Below, piece after piece: positions 1 to 8,132 of a DNA stretch of 19,800 bases. The translations under genes were made by a program, and so were the position numbers. The stretch comes from Opitutia bacterium UBA7876. Lineage in GTDB: Bacteria > Verrucomicrobiota > Verrucomicrobiia > Opitutales > Seribacteraceae. Under the pieces are notes generated by a model that did no database searches, was not told where the DNA came from, and saw nothing but the letters and a program-made list of their open reading frames with translations. Within the stretch, counting starts at the first letter, position 1; every line of letters begins with the position of its first letter. Where the stretch lies: NCBI GenBank assembly GCA_002500665.1, contig DLRY01000099.1:1-19800 (forward strand). Direction: 5' to 3'.

Positions 1-5
1 CTTAT

Positions 6-1142
6 TCATCGTTTGTTCCCTTCATTTGCAAAAAGTAGATGTATCTCGCTAGCGGCTAGAAGGAAGATACCGGTACCAAATTTCGAGGTGTCTGCTTTCG
101 CAACTTTTCCGGGACCACCACCAGCGGGTTGACTCCATCCGACCTGACCGTCTTTGTTTACAACCGAAGCAAGTGCCGCCCATGCCTTCCTTGCAACCGG
201 AAGAAAGCGCTCTTTGTTCAAGATCCCATTATTGATTCCCCAGGCGATGCCGTAGCAGAAGAACCCGGTCCCACTGCTTTCCTTCATGGTAAATTGCTCA
301 GGATCATCAAGGTTGCTTCGCCAGAACCCATCGGCTTGTTGCCGATTGGCCAGTGACTCGGCCATTTGAACGTACAATGCCTTATAGCGGGCATAGCTTG
401 CATGACGTTCGGGGAGGTGTTTCAGGATTCGGGTCAACCCGCCGAACGCCCACCCGTTGCCCCGTGACCACAACACTTTTTTCCCGTTCTTCGTCTTCCG
501 GGGTTTGGAACGAGCGTCCCGATAGAACAGGCCCGCATCGGGGTCAAAGATTTCTTTGTGCACGTCCCAAAAGCAGGCATCCATCCAATCCACGTATTTT
601 TCATCCTCCGTCATTTGATACAGCATCGCGAGCAGCGGAGGTGCGGTAAACAACCCATCGACAAAGCGATGTCCCGTGTTTTCCAAATACCATTTCCCCG
701 GGGCGGACACGGGATTCTCAACCTTTGGGTCTTCCAGAAACGCAAGGGTGGGCTGCATGATCAGCTGATCCTTGTTCGCCCGATAACAACCATACCAAAT
801 CTGTCCGCAAGCAAGCGGATAGGCGCCGCTTTCATAAGGCCCGCCCCCCTGCTCCTTGATCCGCCAGGAAACCTGCTTCCCCCATTTCATGCAATCATCC
901 AGGTAGGCACGATCCGACGTGCTTTCATACATGGCCATCAGCCCCGCATAATACGCGCCTCGAACCCAGTGCTGATTAGGGAATCTGAGCGGCTGACTAT
1001 TCACGTTCCCGCGGACGCGATCCGCCAATGCTTTGGTTTTTTGGGTCTCTTCTTCTGCCATCGCAGTTTGCTGGCAGAGTATTTGTATTGCGAACAGGGC
1101 TATTGCCTTTCCTGCAAGGATTCTTCTGATAGATATTCTCAT
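6..1142 (-). CDS. Secreted GH88/GH105-type unsaturated uronyl hydrolase
   Basis: A 378-residue protein whose first 29 or so residues form a signal peptide (RRILAGK followed by a hydrophobic stretch ending at AMA), so it is probably periplasmic. The rest is an alpha/alpha-barrel of the GH88/GH105 type. Visible family signatures are HWVRGAYYAGLM near residue 58, VDGLF at 161-165 (D162 sits where the catalytic aspartate of YteR-like enzymes is expected), WSRGNGW at 225-231 and ESSGTGFF at 288-295. Enzymes of this family remove the 4,5-unsaturated uronic acid that polysaccharide lyases leave at the non-reducing end of oligosaccharides, by hydrating the double bond. The length is normal for GH105. 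It is the last visible gene of a minus-strand run behind a sulfatase and an FG-GAP protein, which suggests a sulfated uronate-containing substrate such as an ulvan-like or rhamnogalacturonan-like glycan. That substrate is inference, and no lyase is in the window. GH88 versus GH105 cannot be settled by eye. Confidence 0.86.
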   Translation of the reverse strand: MRISIRRILAGKAIALFAIQILCQQTAMAEEETQKTKALADRVRGNVNSQPLRFPNQHWVRGAYYAGLMAMYESTSDRAYLDDCMKWGKQVSWRIKEQGGGPYESGAYPLACGQIWYGCYRANKDQLIMQPTLAFLEDPKVENPVSAPGKWYLENTGHRFVDGLFTAPPLLAMLYQMTEDEKYVDWMDACFWDVHKEIFDPDAGLFYRDARSKPRKTKNGKKVLWSRGNGWAFGGLTRILKHLPERHASYARYKALYVQMAESLANRQQADGFWRSNLDDPEQFTMKESSGTGFFCYGIAWGINNGILNKERFLPVARKAWAALASVVNKDGQVGWSQPAGGGPGKVAKADTSKFGTGIFLLAASEIHLLFANEGNKR

Positions 1143-1152
1143 TGTTTCTCAT

Positions 1153-1173
1153 CCAGGGCGTCGGCAGCCCTGG
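1153..1173. other. Perfect 7-bp inverted repeat just upstream of the GH105-type gene
   Basis: CCAGGGC at 1153-1159 pairs perfectly with GCCCTGG at 1167-1173 around a 7-base loop. In the minus-strand transcript it lies 10 bases ahead of the start codon at 1142, in the 111-base gap after the FG-GAP gene. No T-run follows on either strand, so it does not look like a Rho-independent terminator. It could protect the mRNA end or modulate translation of the downstream gene. The function is inferred only. Confidence 0.45.
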
Positions 1174-1253
1174 CTCTGGAAAGCAGCGTCATTGGATAGT
1201 AAAGGCCGTACCTACTGAAAGGGTGAGAGAGATTCCAATCGTTTAAAGAACGC

Positions 1254-2417
1254 TCAACGCTTTGGATTCTCGAACCAGACCACGTTTTGGCTGCGCTGAC
1301 CAGCTACGAGGATATCTTTGTCCCCATCCCCATCCAAATCGGTGATCATCGTGTCGTAAGCCATTTGGTCACGACTGAGAACGTGGCGGGTGAAGTTGCC
1401 CTTGCCATCGTTCTCGTACCAGACGGCAAGCTTGGATTCGTACCCAACCGTACTCATGTCGACGTCTCCATCTCCATCAATATCACCGAAATCGGTCGAG
1501 TGAGTGGAATGGATCGAATCGTCAATCATATGCTGCTTCCAAGTGGGGGCCTCGAACCAAAGGACCCCCACCCCATGGCCTCGGGTGGCCAGGATATCGA
1601 CCTTGCCATCCCCGTTCACGTCGGCGGGCGCAGCGTGGGTGGCTCCGAGGTGCTCGCCGGCGCCCGGAAGCATTTCCCGGCGCCAGGGCCTGGTTATATC
1701 CTTCCCTGAATAGTAGACCGCAAAGTAATTGCCGTTTTCAAAAGGTTTGCCCTTGGCTCCCATGGCGAAGTCGATGCGACCATCCCCGTTGAGGTCGCCG
1801 AAGTCAAAGTAGTGGCTGCCTCCCTGGGCGGTACCCTTGGCTAGTGGAATGATGGTCCACTCGATCGGTTTCTTTTTCGAAAACTTGGGCTTAAGCCAGC
1901 AAACGGACCGTGAATACGGTCCTTTTTCGTCGGTAAAATCATTGGCAGTGAGATCGTTCTTGCCATCCTGATCGATATCGAAGGAACGGATGCAGTGAAC
2001 CCCAAAGATCTCATCGGTAATCTCATGCATCTTCCACTCGCTCGAGGTGGGGTTCTTGTCCGGGCACTCGAGCCAAAAAAGCCCGCGTACGAAAGAACCC
2101 ACGAAGTCGAGATCTCCATCTTGATCCACGTCGTGCAGGACGCTGTGGATGCATCGGCCCTTCAGTTTCGCATATTTGGGACCGGCGTGGGCAAGGATTT
2201 GCTTCTTTTCATAATCGGGGCCGAGGTAAAGGAAGACCTTGCTATCCGCTGAGAAGAGAATTTCCTGAACGCCATCCTTGTCGTAATCGTGAGCGGTCGC
2301 GGAGTTTACGTGGGAACCGGAAAAAATTTCGTGGCGCGGCCAATTCGCATCCTTTGCAACCAGCGTGAAAAAGAGAAGCGCTTGTGATGAAAGAACAAAT
2401 AAAAGTTTAAACGTCAT
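1254..2417 (-). CDS. Secreted FG-GAP/VCBS seven-repeat beta-propeller protein
   Basis: A 387-residue protein with an N-terminal signal peptide (residues 1 to about 21) and seven evenly spaced calcium-loop motifs of the form DxDxDGxxD. They begin near residues 44, 96, 147, 208, 266, 312 and 360 (for example DVDQDGDLD, DLNGDGRID, DLDGDGDKD). Each is followed by a hydrophobic strand and, usually, a WFE- or WLE-like segment. Seven FG-GAP/VCBS units are what a complete seven-bladed propeller needs, so the protein appears whole. It has no enzyme motif, membrane anchor or sorting tail. Such proteins are generally calcium-stabilised binding or scaffolding modules, and many in this group are annotated only as VCBS-repeat proteins. 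It starts 18 bases after the sulfatase stop codon, so the two are almost certainly co-transcribed. A role in binding the polysaccharide or oligosaccharide attacked by its neighbours is inference. Confidence 0.85.
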   Translation of the reverse strand: MTFKLLFVLSSQALLFFTLVAKDANWPRHEIFSGSHVNSATAHDYDKDGVQEILFSADSKVFLYLGPDYEKKQILAHAGPKYAKLKGRCIHSVLHDVDQDGDLDFVGSFVRGLFWLECPDKNPTSSEWKMHEITDEIFGVHCIRSFDIDQDGKNDLTANDFTDEKGPYSRSVCWLKPKFSKKKPIEWTIIPLAKGTAQGGSHYFDFGDLNGDGRIDFAMGAKGKPFENGNYFAVYYSGKDITRPWRREMLPGAGEHLGATHAAPADVNGDGKVDILATRGHGVGVLWFEAPTWKQHMIDDSIHSTHSTDFGDIDGDGDVDMSTVGYESKLAVWYENDGKGNFTRHVLSRDQMAYDTMITDLDGDGDKDILVAGQRSQNVVWFENPKR

Positions 2418-2435
2418 GGCTAATCTCGTTTGTTT

Positions 2436-4457
2436 TTAATGAACAAGCTCGATCCGGCTCCAATAGGCGGCTTCATGGGACCAACCGGTGGCTTGGTTTC
2501 GAAGCTCGACGTCGACCGGCTTGCCGGCGTGCTTGCTTAGGTCGATCTGGAACTTGCGCCATTTCGTTTCCGTTACGTCCTCGCTGAGGGCTTCCTTGCC
2601 GTTGACCACGACCACCAGCTTCCAGTTTCCCTTCGGGTGATTGGTGACCTCAAGCTCGAGAGTGGATTTCTTTCCCGCCGGCACCTTGATCTTCCGGGAC
2701 AGAACGCAGGGAACGGTTTTGCTGAGCGGATGGGTGAGAAGTACTTTGTTGCGTCCATCCCATTGCGCTCGCAACCCGGGCTTCATGGCGGGACCGCCCC
2801 AGTCGCGGACCTTCCAACCAGGAGCGAAGGATGCGACGTCGGCAGGTAAATTCGATCCTGACCTAGGGACGTTGTTGGGCTTGGTGTTACTAACCCTTGC
2901 TCCCTTCGCCGGTTTCGAGGTTGCGGTTTTCGGATATGGCATTTTGGCATCCACTTCACGACGCCAGTCATGCAGCATCTTAAGAAGCTTCGCAGTGACG
3001 TCCGGTTTGGATCCCGAAAGATCGTTCTGCTCGCCAAGGTCCTTTTCCAAATCGAAAAGCTGCACGCTCCCGTTTTCGTAGTATTCGAGCAACTTGTACT
3101 TCCCCAATCGGATCGCCCCGCCGGGGCTTTGGTAACCGTGGTTGCTGTAATGGGGAAAGTGCCAGTAGATGGCGCCCCGGTCATGAGCCTTGCCCCGGAG
3201 CGCGGGCAGGAAACTGACTCCATCAACGTGTTGCTTGGGCAAGGCGGGTAAACCCGTCATCTCGAGCAACGTCGGGTAGTAGTCGGTTCCCGTTACCAAG
3301 GCATGGGATTTGGAATTCGGCTTGGTGCGCCCCGGCCAATGAACGATCAAAGGGACTCGTACCCCACCCTCGTAATTCCAGCCTTTCGCCCCACGCAAGG
3401 GAAGATTGGAGGAAGCAAAGCGGCTGTCCAAGGACTTCCTCGGATGATTGACCCCGCGGTATTGGTTCGATGCGGACATGCCTCCGTTGTCCGCCGTGAA
3501 GATGACGATGGTGTTCTCGCTCAGCCCCAACTCGGCAAGCTTGGCGCGGATCCGCCCAAGGCTTTCGTCAGTGGCCTCGAGCATACCGGCAAACTCCACG
3601 TTATCCTGCTTTTGCTTCACCCACCAGACACGGGCGTCCTGGTGCGCCTGTAGCTGGTCATTCTCCGCCAGCGCCTTCAGTTCTTCCTCCGTCAACGCCG
3701 GACCGTCCGGATTGGATTCAAGAATGAAGTCAGGCCCGTCCCGTTTTGGCATCGCCGCAAGCTTTTTGCGATATTTCTCCACCAAATCCGGGCGCCCCTG
3801 AATCGGGTCGTGCACCGCAAAATGCTCGAGGTGTACGAAGAAAGGCCGGTCCTTGTTGCGCTCAATGAAATCCAACGCCGCATCGGTCAGCTTGTCGGTG
3901 TAGTAGTCGCCTTTTTTGGCAGGAAGCTTCGCATTGTATGCTCCTCCAAAAGGGTAGTGATAGGACCGCACCCAGCCCGTGATCTCCTCATCGAAGCCAT
4001 AGGCCTTTGGGTCTACCCTCAGGTGCGCCTTGCCGTAGTTCGCGGTGGCGTAGCCATGGCTCTTGAGGGTTTCGGCCAGGGTCACCTCCTCGTCCGGCAA
4101 GGCGGTCAGCTTTTCCCCGTGGTGCAGTGGCTCGTAGTCGCGCTCCGGACGCCCTCCCAGCCATTCCGTAAGGTTGGTACGGGCCGGGTACTTGCCCGTC
4201 AGGATACTGGCCCGACTCGGCGAACAGACGTGGCAGGTCGAGTATGCATTGTCGAATAGCATACCTTCTTTTGCCAACTGGTCGATCGCAGGAGTTTCAT
4301 GAAACTGACTGCCGTAGCAACTTACGTCCGACCAACCCAGATCGTCGACCAGAAAAAAGACGACGTTGGGCATTCGTTTCTTCTCCGCACAAAGGGAAAA
4401 ACTTCCAACCAGTAAACCAGTCAAAAGGGATAAGACCCAAAAAAATGATTTTTTCAT
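2436..4457 (-). CDS. Secreted type I sulfatase with C-terminal beta-sandwich domain
   Basis: A 673-residue protein. Residues 1-24 form a signal peptide and about 29-505 are the sulfatase (alkaline-phosphatase-fold) domain. The formylglycine motif is CSPSR at 78-82, with C78 the residue that would be oxidised. Metal ligands are visible as DDLGW (D38, D39) and TADNGG (D323, N324), and YGKAHL (K143, H145) matches the usual GKWHLG. The enzyme should hydrolyse sulfate esters, probably on a carbohydrate, and needs an anaerobic or aerobic formylglycine maturase that is not in this window. A low-complexity linker at about 507-545 leads to an extra domain, about 573-673, closely related to one in the ThuA fusion encoded at 13388-16462. 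The gene starts the leftward unit and is divergent from the SGNH esterase gene. The ATG at 4457 is followed directly by the lysine-rich start of the signal peptide. Substrate specificity cannot be read from the sequence. Confidence 0.93.
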   Translation of the reverse strand: MKKSFFWVLSLLTGLLVGSFSLCAEKKRMPNVVFFLVDDLGWSDVSCYGSQFHETPAIDQLAKEGMLFDNAYSTCHVCSPSRASILTGKYPARTNLTEWLGGRPERDYEPLHHGEKLTALPDEEVTLAETLKSHGYATANYGKAHLRVDPKAYGFDEEITGWVRSYHYPFGGAYNAKLPAKKGDYYTDKLTDAALDFIERNKDRPFFVHLEHFAVHDPIQGRPDLVEKYRKKLAAMPKRDGPDFILESNPDGPALTEEELKALAENDQLQAHQDARVWWVKQKQDNVEFAGMLEATDESLGRIRAKLAELGLSENTIVIFTADNGGMSASNQYRGVNHPRKSLDSRFASSNLPLRGAKGWNYEGGVRVPLIVHWPGRTKPNSKSHALVTGTDYYPTLLEMTGLPALPKQHVDGVSFLPALRGKAHDRGAIYWHFPHYSNHGYQSPGGAIRLGKYKLLEYYENGSVQLFDLEKDLGEQNDLSGSKPDVTAKLLKMLHDWRREVDAKMPYPKTATSKPAKGARVSNTKPNNVPRSGSNLPADVASFAPGWKVRDWGGPAMKPGLRAQWDGRNKVLLTHPLSKTVPCVLSRKIKVPAGKKSTLELEVTNHPKGNWKLVVVVNGKEALSEDVTETKWRKFQIDLSKHAGKPVDVELRNQATGWSHEAAYWSRIELVH
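2439..2741 (-). other. Shared beta-sandwich domain, copy 1 (sulfatase C-terminus)
   Basis: Residues about 573-673 of the sulfatase. The pattern is THP, VLSRK, KV, GKK, HPxGxWxLxVxVxGK, DLS, GK, ELxN, TGW, then AYW. Copy 2 lies at 14225-14545. About 40 of 100 aligned positions are identical by eye. The alternating hydrophobic pattern and aromatic residues suggest a carbohydrate-binding-like beta-sandwich, but I recognise no named family. Confidence 0.7.
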
Positions 4458-4671
4458 ATTTTATTAGTTTGAGTTAGTTTTCATGTTTTTTACTGATTAC
4501 CAACCCACAAATTCGGACTTTGCCTGAAAAAACCCCGGGGATGGCTTTGCCCGTTTCGATTTCCCTTACGCGGGATTTTTCATGACTGTCACTTTCGCTC
4601 GTTACCTAAAATGATTCAAACGCCTTCTTACCCGTTGCCTGCGTCCATCTTGTAGATTAAAAGTGAAAGAG
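4458..4671. promoter_or_regulatory. Divergent intergenic region between sulfatase and SGNH genes
   Basis: This gap of about 210 bases must hold the start signals for both the leftward sulfatase unit and the rightward SGNH unit, because the flanking genes point away from each other. It is richer in A and T than the genes. A -10-like TAAAAT is visible on the plus strand near 4607, but no good -35 sits at the right distance. A short CCCCGGGG palindrome lies near 4534. I see no clear operator, riboswitch or small gene. Confidence 0.4.
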
Positions 4672-5484
4672 ATGAGAAATGGTAATTCAAAAATTGATTT
4701 CGATCCGAGATTCACTCTCCACACTACTTTTCATTTTGTTTTATTTTCGATACTGGCGTGCGCTTGGGCCATCCCCTTTCAGCTTGTTTTTGCGGCCGAA
4801 TCGGCCACTCACCCCTCCATAACCGGACAAGTACGACTGGCTTCTTGGTGGATGGCCCGCCATGCCCAGAAAATCGCTGAGATCGAAGCTGCAAACGACC
4901 CCAAAAGGAACGAGAAGATCGAGCTCCTGATGGTTGGCGACTCCATCACCAACAATTTTGATAAAGGAGGCCCGGGAGAGCAGGTTTGGGAAAAGCACTT
5001 TGCCCCCTTGCATGCCTTGAATTTGGGATTTGGTGGCGACCGGACGAACCACGTCCTGTGGAGACTTGAACACCTGCCCACTCTAAAGACTGCTCCAAAA
5101 GCGGCCTCTTTGATGATCGGAACAAACAATATCTGCTGGGGGAGCGACAAACCCAAACAGGCGGCGGATGGCGTGCAGGCTATCGCGAGGAAACTCAACT
5201 CCATGTACCCTAAAATGCAAATCCTCGTACTGGGCGTTTTCCCCCGCCGGCGCAACCTCGATCATCCACACCGCAAGCAAATCATCGAGCTTAATTCCTA
5301 TCTTCCCGAACTGCTAAAGGAAGTGCCCAACGTAACCTTCATGGACATCGGAGAAAAATTTCTCGATGAGAAAGGATTCCTACCTCAGGAAATCATGCCT
5401 GACACCACTCACCCGAGCAAAAAAGGACACGAGATATGGGCCGCAGCCATTACCCCTAAGCTCAAGGAACTGATGGCCAAATAA
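4672..5484 (+). CDS. Secreted SGNH/GDSL-family esterase (PAF-acetylhydrolase-like)
   Basis: About 270 residues (residue numbers here count from an in-frame GTG at 4663). All SGNH blocks are present: GDSIT at 92-96 with nucleophile S94, GFGGDRT with the oxyanion glycine at 124-125, GTNN at 153-156, and DTTH at 247-250 giving D247 and H250. The GGDRT and DTTHPS details resemble the platelet-activating-factor acetylhydrolase subunit-like branch, which in bacteria often covers carbohydrate acetyl esterases. A hydrophobic stretch at about 22-45 ending in FAAES indicates a signal peptide with a fairly long N-region. The start is uncertain: GTG at 4663 or ATG at 4672, and I prefer the ATG. It leads a plus-strand unit, and the next gene begins within a few bases of its stop. 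Deacetylation of a polysaccharide or oligosaccharide is the likeliest role given the sulfatases and hydrolase next door, but this is inference. Confidence 0.88.
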   Translation: MRNGNSKIDFDPRFTLHTTFHFVLFSILACAWAIPFQLVFAAESATHPSITGQVRLASWWMARHAQKIAEIEAANDPKRNEKIELLMVGDSITNNFDKGGPGEQVWEKHFAPLHALNLGFGGDRTNHVLWRLEHLPTLKTAPKAASLMIGTNNICWGSDKPKQAADGVQAIARKLNSMYPKMQILVLGVFPRRRNLDHPHRKQIIELNSYLPELLKEVPNVTFMDIGEKFLDEKGFLPQEIMPDTTHPSKKGHEIWAAAITPKLKELMAK

Positions 5485-5497
5485 CTTGACGTTCAGG

Positions 5498-8113
5498 ATG
5501 GCAAACCCTTTCCATCACGTAAGATTCCTTTTTGGTTTCTCCACAGCCCTCGGTTCAGGATTGATAGCTGCCGCGGCTGAGAGGGATTCACCTCTATCCG
5601 GAAGCAATTTGCCTCAAGCGAGACTGGCTGAATTCCGAAAGAGCGTAGAACCGGTTTTGAAACGGGTATGCGTAAACTGCCATGGACCGCAAAAGCAAAA
5701 GGGCAGATTCCGCGTCGATACGCTGAACCCCGATTTGCTCAAGGGCAAGGACGTCAGTTGGTGGTTGGAGGTGTTCGACGTGATAGGCAACGGCGAGATG
5801 CCGCCGGAGGACGCCAAGGCACAGTTAACGAACGATGAAAAAGCGCTTGTGGTCGATTGGCTTTCAAGTGAAATTCAGACCGCCTCGCAGGTAAGGCGAA
5901 GTGAGAAAGGTCATACTTCGTTCCGTAGGATGACACGCTACGAATACAAGTACGCAATGCAGGACCTGCTTGGTTTGCCCCACGACTTTTCCCGCGACCT
6001 CCCACCGGAGACTGCATCCGAGGACGGCTTCAAGAACAGCTCGGAAATGCTACAGATGACCGCTGTGCAGTTAGGTGAATACCGTGCCCAGGCCCGCCGG
6101 GCGTTGGAATTAGCAACCGTGCGGGGAGACCAACCTAACCCAATATACTACGGTATAACTATGAAGGCGGCATCGGCCAGAGTAGATTCTAACTATGCGG
6201 CTTATGTGGAAAAGAAAAAGAAGCAGATTAAAAATGGGGTTGTCGCACTGGATGATGCCGCTAAGAAGCAAGAAGCCAAATTCGGGCTAAAGCCAGGCAA
6301 CACGCAATTCAGGAACACGATTACCGGCAACGGGGTCAGATCGCAATGGAGTTACCACGGAGCCAAGTATGCATGGAAGCCGACGAGCAAGCGGCCTGAG
6401 ATACCGTCGGTCTCATCGGATGTCGTGGTGATTCCGGCCAATCAGAAATTCATCATCGACTTAGGGGACGGACTGCCCGACACCGGCAACATGAGAGTGC
6501 GTATCCGGGCCACCCGCCTCGAGAAGGAAGGTAATCACTTGCCGACCGTACGTTTGTATTTCGGACACCAACCGAGTAACGACTCACGCATATCGGAAAA
6601 CGTCGGAGGTCCTGACTTGCGTATCGATGCCCCGCCAGGCAAAGCCCGTTTTTACGAATGGGACGTAGCTCTCGACGATGCTCCGCGCAATTCCTTTCGC
6701 AAAACCCACAAATTAGGCCAAATGCCCAACCCCGCAGAATTTCTCTCCCTGCGAAACACCTCCGGGGCACAGGTGTCGATGGTCATCGACTATGTTGAAA
6801 TCATTGCCCCCGACTTTGACCAGTGGCCACCGGAATCACACAAGCGGATTTTCGCTGATCATCGAAAGGATGAGAATGAAAAGGCATATGCCCGCAAAGT
6901 GATCTCCCGCTTCATGGCCCGGGCCTGGCGCCGTCCGGTTAGCGAAGCGGAGGTGGATAAAAAGCTGAAACTCTTCCACGACCTTCGTCCGCAATGCGAA
7001 GATTCGCAGGAGGCTATTTTGGAGGTTCTTGCCTCCGTGATTTCCTCGCCGAAGTTTTTATACCTCGTTCGGTCTGACGGGAAGGAGAACCGAAACCAGC
7101 AGGCATCAGACTTTGAATTAGCCAGCCGGTTGTCTTTCTTTCTTTGGAGTAGTCAACCAGATGAAGAACTGATGGGCTTGGCGGAAGAAGGAAAGCTTTC
7201 CGATGCCAAAATTCTGGAGCGACAAACCAGACGACTTCTGAACGATCCCAAGTCTCAACGATTCGCCCGGCATTTCACCCGCCAGTGGTTGGGCATGGAT
7301 CAACTGGATTTTTTAAAGTTCGATGCCAAGGCCTATGGAAAAGTCGATCCGCTGCTGGTGGAAGCCATGAAGAAGGAACCAGTGGCTCTCTTTGCCGAAA
7401 TACTCAAGAACAACGAAGCGGTAATGGATTTCATCCACTCGGACTACGTCTTGGCGAACCACCGGCTGGCCCAACATTACGGCTTGCCTGAAGTTTCAGG
7501 CATTCAAATGCGGAGGGTTGGCCTCTCCCCCGAAAGCAAACGCGGTGGTCTGCTCGGGCAAGCGGGGCTCTTGGCGATGAACTCAAACGGCAAGGATTCG
7601 AACCCACTCAAGCGGGGAGTTTGGCTTTTGGAGAACCTCCTCAACGACCCTCCTCCTCCTCCTCCTCCGGCAGTGCCTGAGATTGACTTGGCCGACCCCG
7701 AAATCCTCAAGCTCTCGCTCAAGGAGCGCATGGAGGATCACCGCAGTGACCCGGCTTGTTTTTCATGCCACGCAAAGATCGACCCCTGGGGTATTGCATT
7801 CGAGAACTTCGACGCCCTCGGCCGATGGCGTGACAAGATCGACGGCCAACCGGTCGATGCCAGTAGCCTCCTCTACAACAAGGACGAACTTCATGGCCTG
7901 AAAGGAGTGAAGGAATACCTCCTGGCAAACCGGCAGGATCAATTTGCCCGGGCCATGGCTCACAAACTGTCCGCCTATGCTCTGGGCCGACCCTTGACCT
8001 TTGGCGACCGAGCTGAGGTCGACCGAATTGCCGCAGACCTGCGCAAGAAGGGGGACGGGTTGGCTGATCTTGTAATTCTAGTTGTGAAAAGTGATTTATT
8101 TCGGTTGAATTGA
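5498..8113 (+). CDS. DUF1592/DUF1588-family protein with planctomycete-type cytochrome c domain
   Basis: About 871 residues (numbers count from an in-frame TTG at 5486; the ATG at 5498 is preferred). Domains in order: signal peptide to about residue 31; planctomycete-type cytochrome c at about 50-130 with heme motif CVNCH at 62-66 and likely axial M105 in GEMPP; DUF1587 at about 145-210; a beta-sandwich-like stretch at about 310-450; DUF1595 at about 462-525; DUF1592 at about 541-665; DUF1588 at about 682-785; and DUF1585 at about 800-870. A second motif, CFSCH at 758-762, lies in DUF1588. A run of seven prolines at 722-728 is encoded by (CCT)6CCG. The biochemical role of this family is not established. 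The heme motifs suggest periplasmic redox chemistry. It lies 13 bases after the esterase gene and 19 before the DUF1552 gene, and pairing with DUF1552 is a standard arrangement in Planctomycetota and Verrucomicrobiota. Confidence 0.92.
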   Translation: MANPFHHVRFLFGFSTALGSGLIAAAAERDSPLSGSNLPQARLAEFRKSVEPVLKRVCVNCHGPQKQKGRFRVDTLNPDLLKGKDVSWWLEVFDVIGNGEMPPEDAKAQLTNDEKALVVDWLSSEIQTASQVRRSEKGHTSFRRMTRYEYKYAMQDLLGLPHDFSRDLPPETASEDGFKNSSEMLQMTAVQLGEYRAQARRALELATVRGDQPNPIYYGITMKAASARVDSNYAAYVEKKKKQIKNGVVALDDAAKKQEAKFGLKPGNTQFRNTITGNGVRSQWSYHGAKYAWKPTSKRPEIPSVSSDVVVIPANQKFIIDLGDGLPDTGNMRVRIRATRLEKEGNHLPTVRLYFGHQPSNDSRISENVGGPDLRIDAPPGKARFYEWDVALDDAPRNSFRKTHKLGQMPNPAEFLSLRNTSGAQVSMVIDYVEIIAPDFDQWPPESHKRIFADHRKDENEKAYARKVISRFMARAWRRPVSEAEVDKKLKLFHDLRPQCEDSQEAILEVLASVISSPKFLYLVRSDGKENRNQQASDFELASRLSFFLWSSQPDEELMGLAEEGKLSDAKILERQTRRLLNDPKSQRFARHFTRQWLGMDQLDFLKFDAKAYGKVDPLLVEAMKKEPVALFAEILKNNEAVMDFIHSDYVLANHRLAQHYGLPEVSGIQMRRVGLSPESKRGGLLGQAGLLAMNSNGKDSNPLKRGVWLLENLLNDPPPPPPPAVPEIDLADPEILKLSLKERMEDHRSDPACFSCHAKIDPWGIAFENFDALGRWRDKIDGQPVDASSLLYNKDELHGLKGVKEYLLANRQDQFARAMAHKLSAYALGRPLTFGDRAEVDRIAADLRKKGDGLADLVILVVKSDLFRLN

Positions 8114-8132
8114 AAGTGAAAAGTCAACGAGC

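Noticed and set aside
558..1199. Open frame of 213 codons on the plus strand opposite the GH105-type gene
   Set aside because: The minus-strand protein has signal peptide and family motifs throughout, while the plus-strand translation has none.
4533..4541. CCCCGGGG palindrome in the divergent intergenic region as an operator
   Set aside because: It is an isolated 8-base palindrome without a second copy or a nearby regulator gene.
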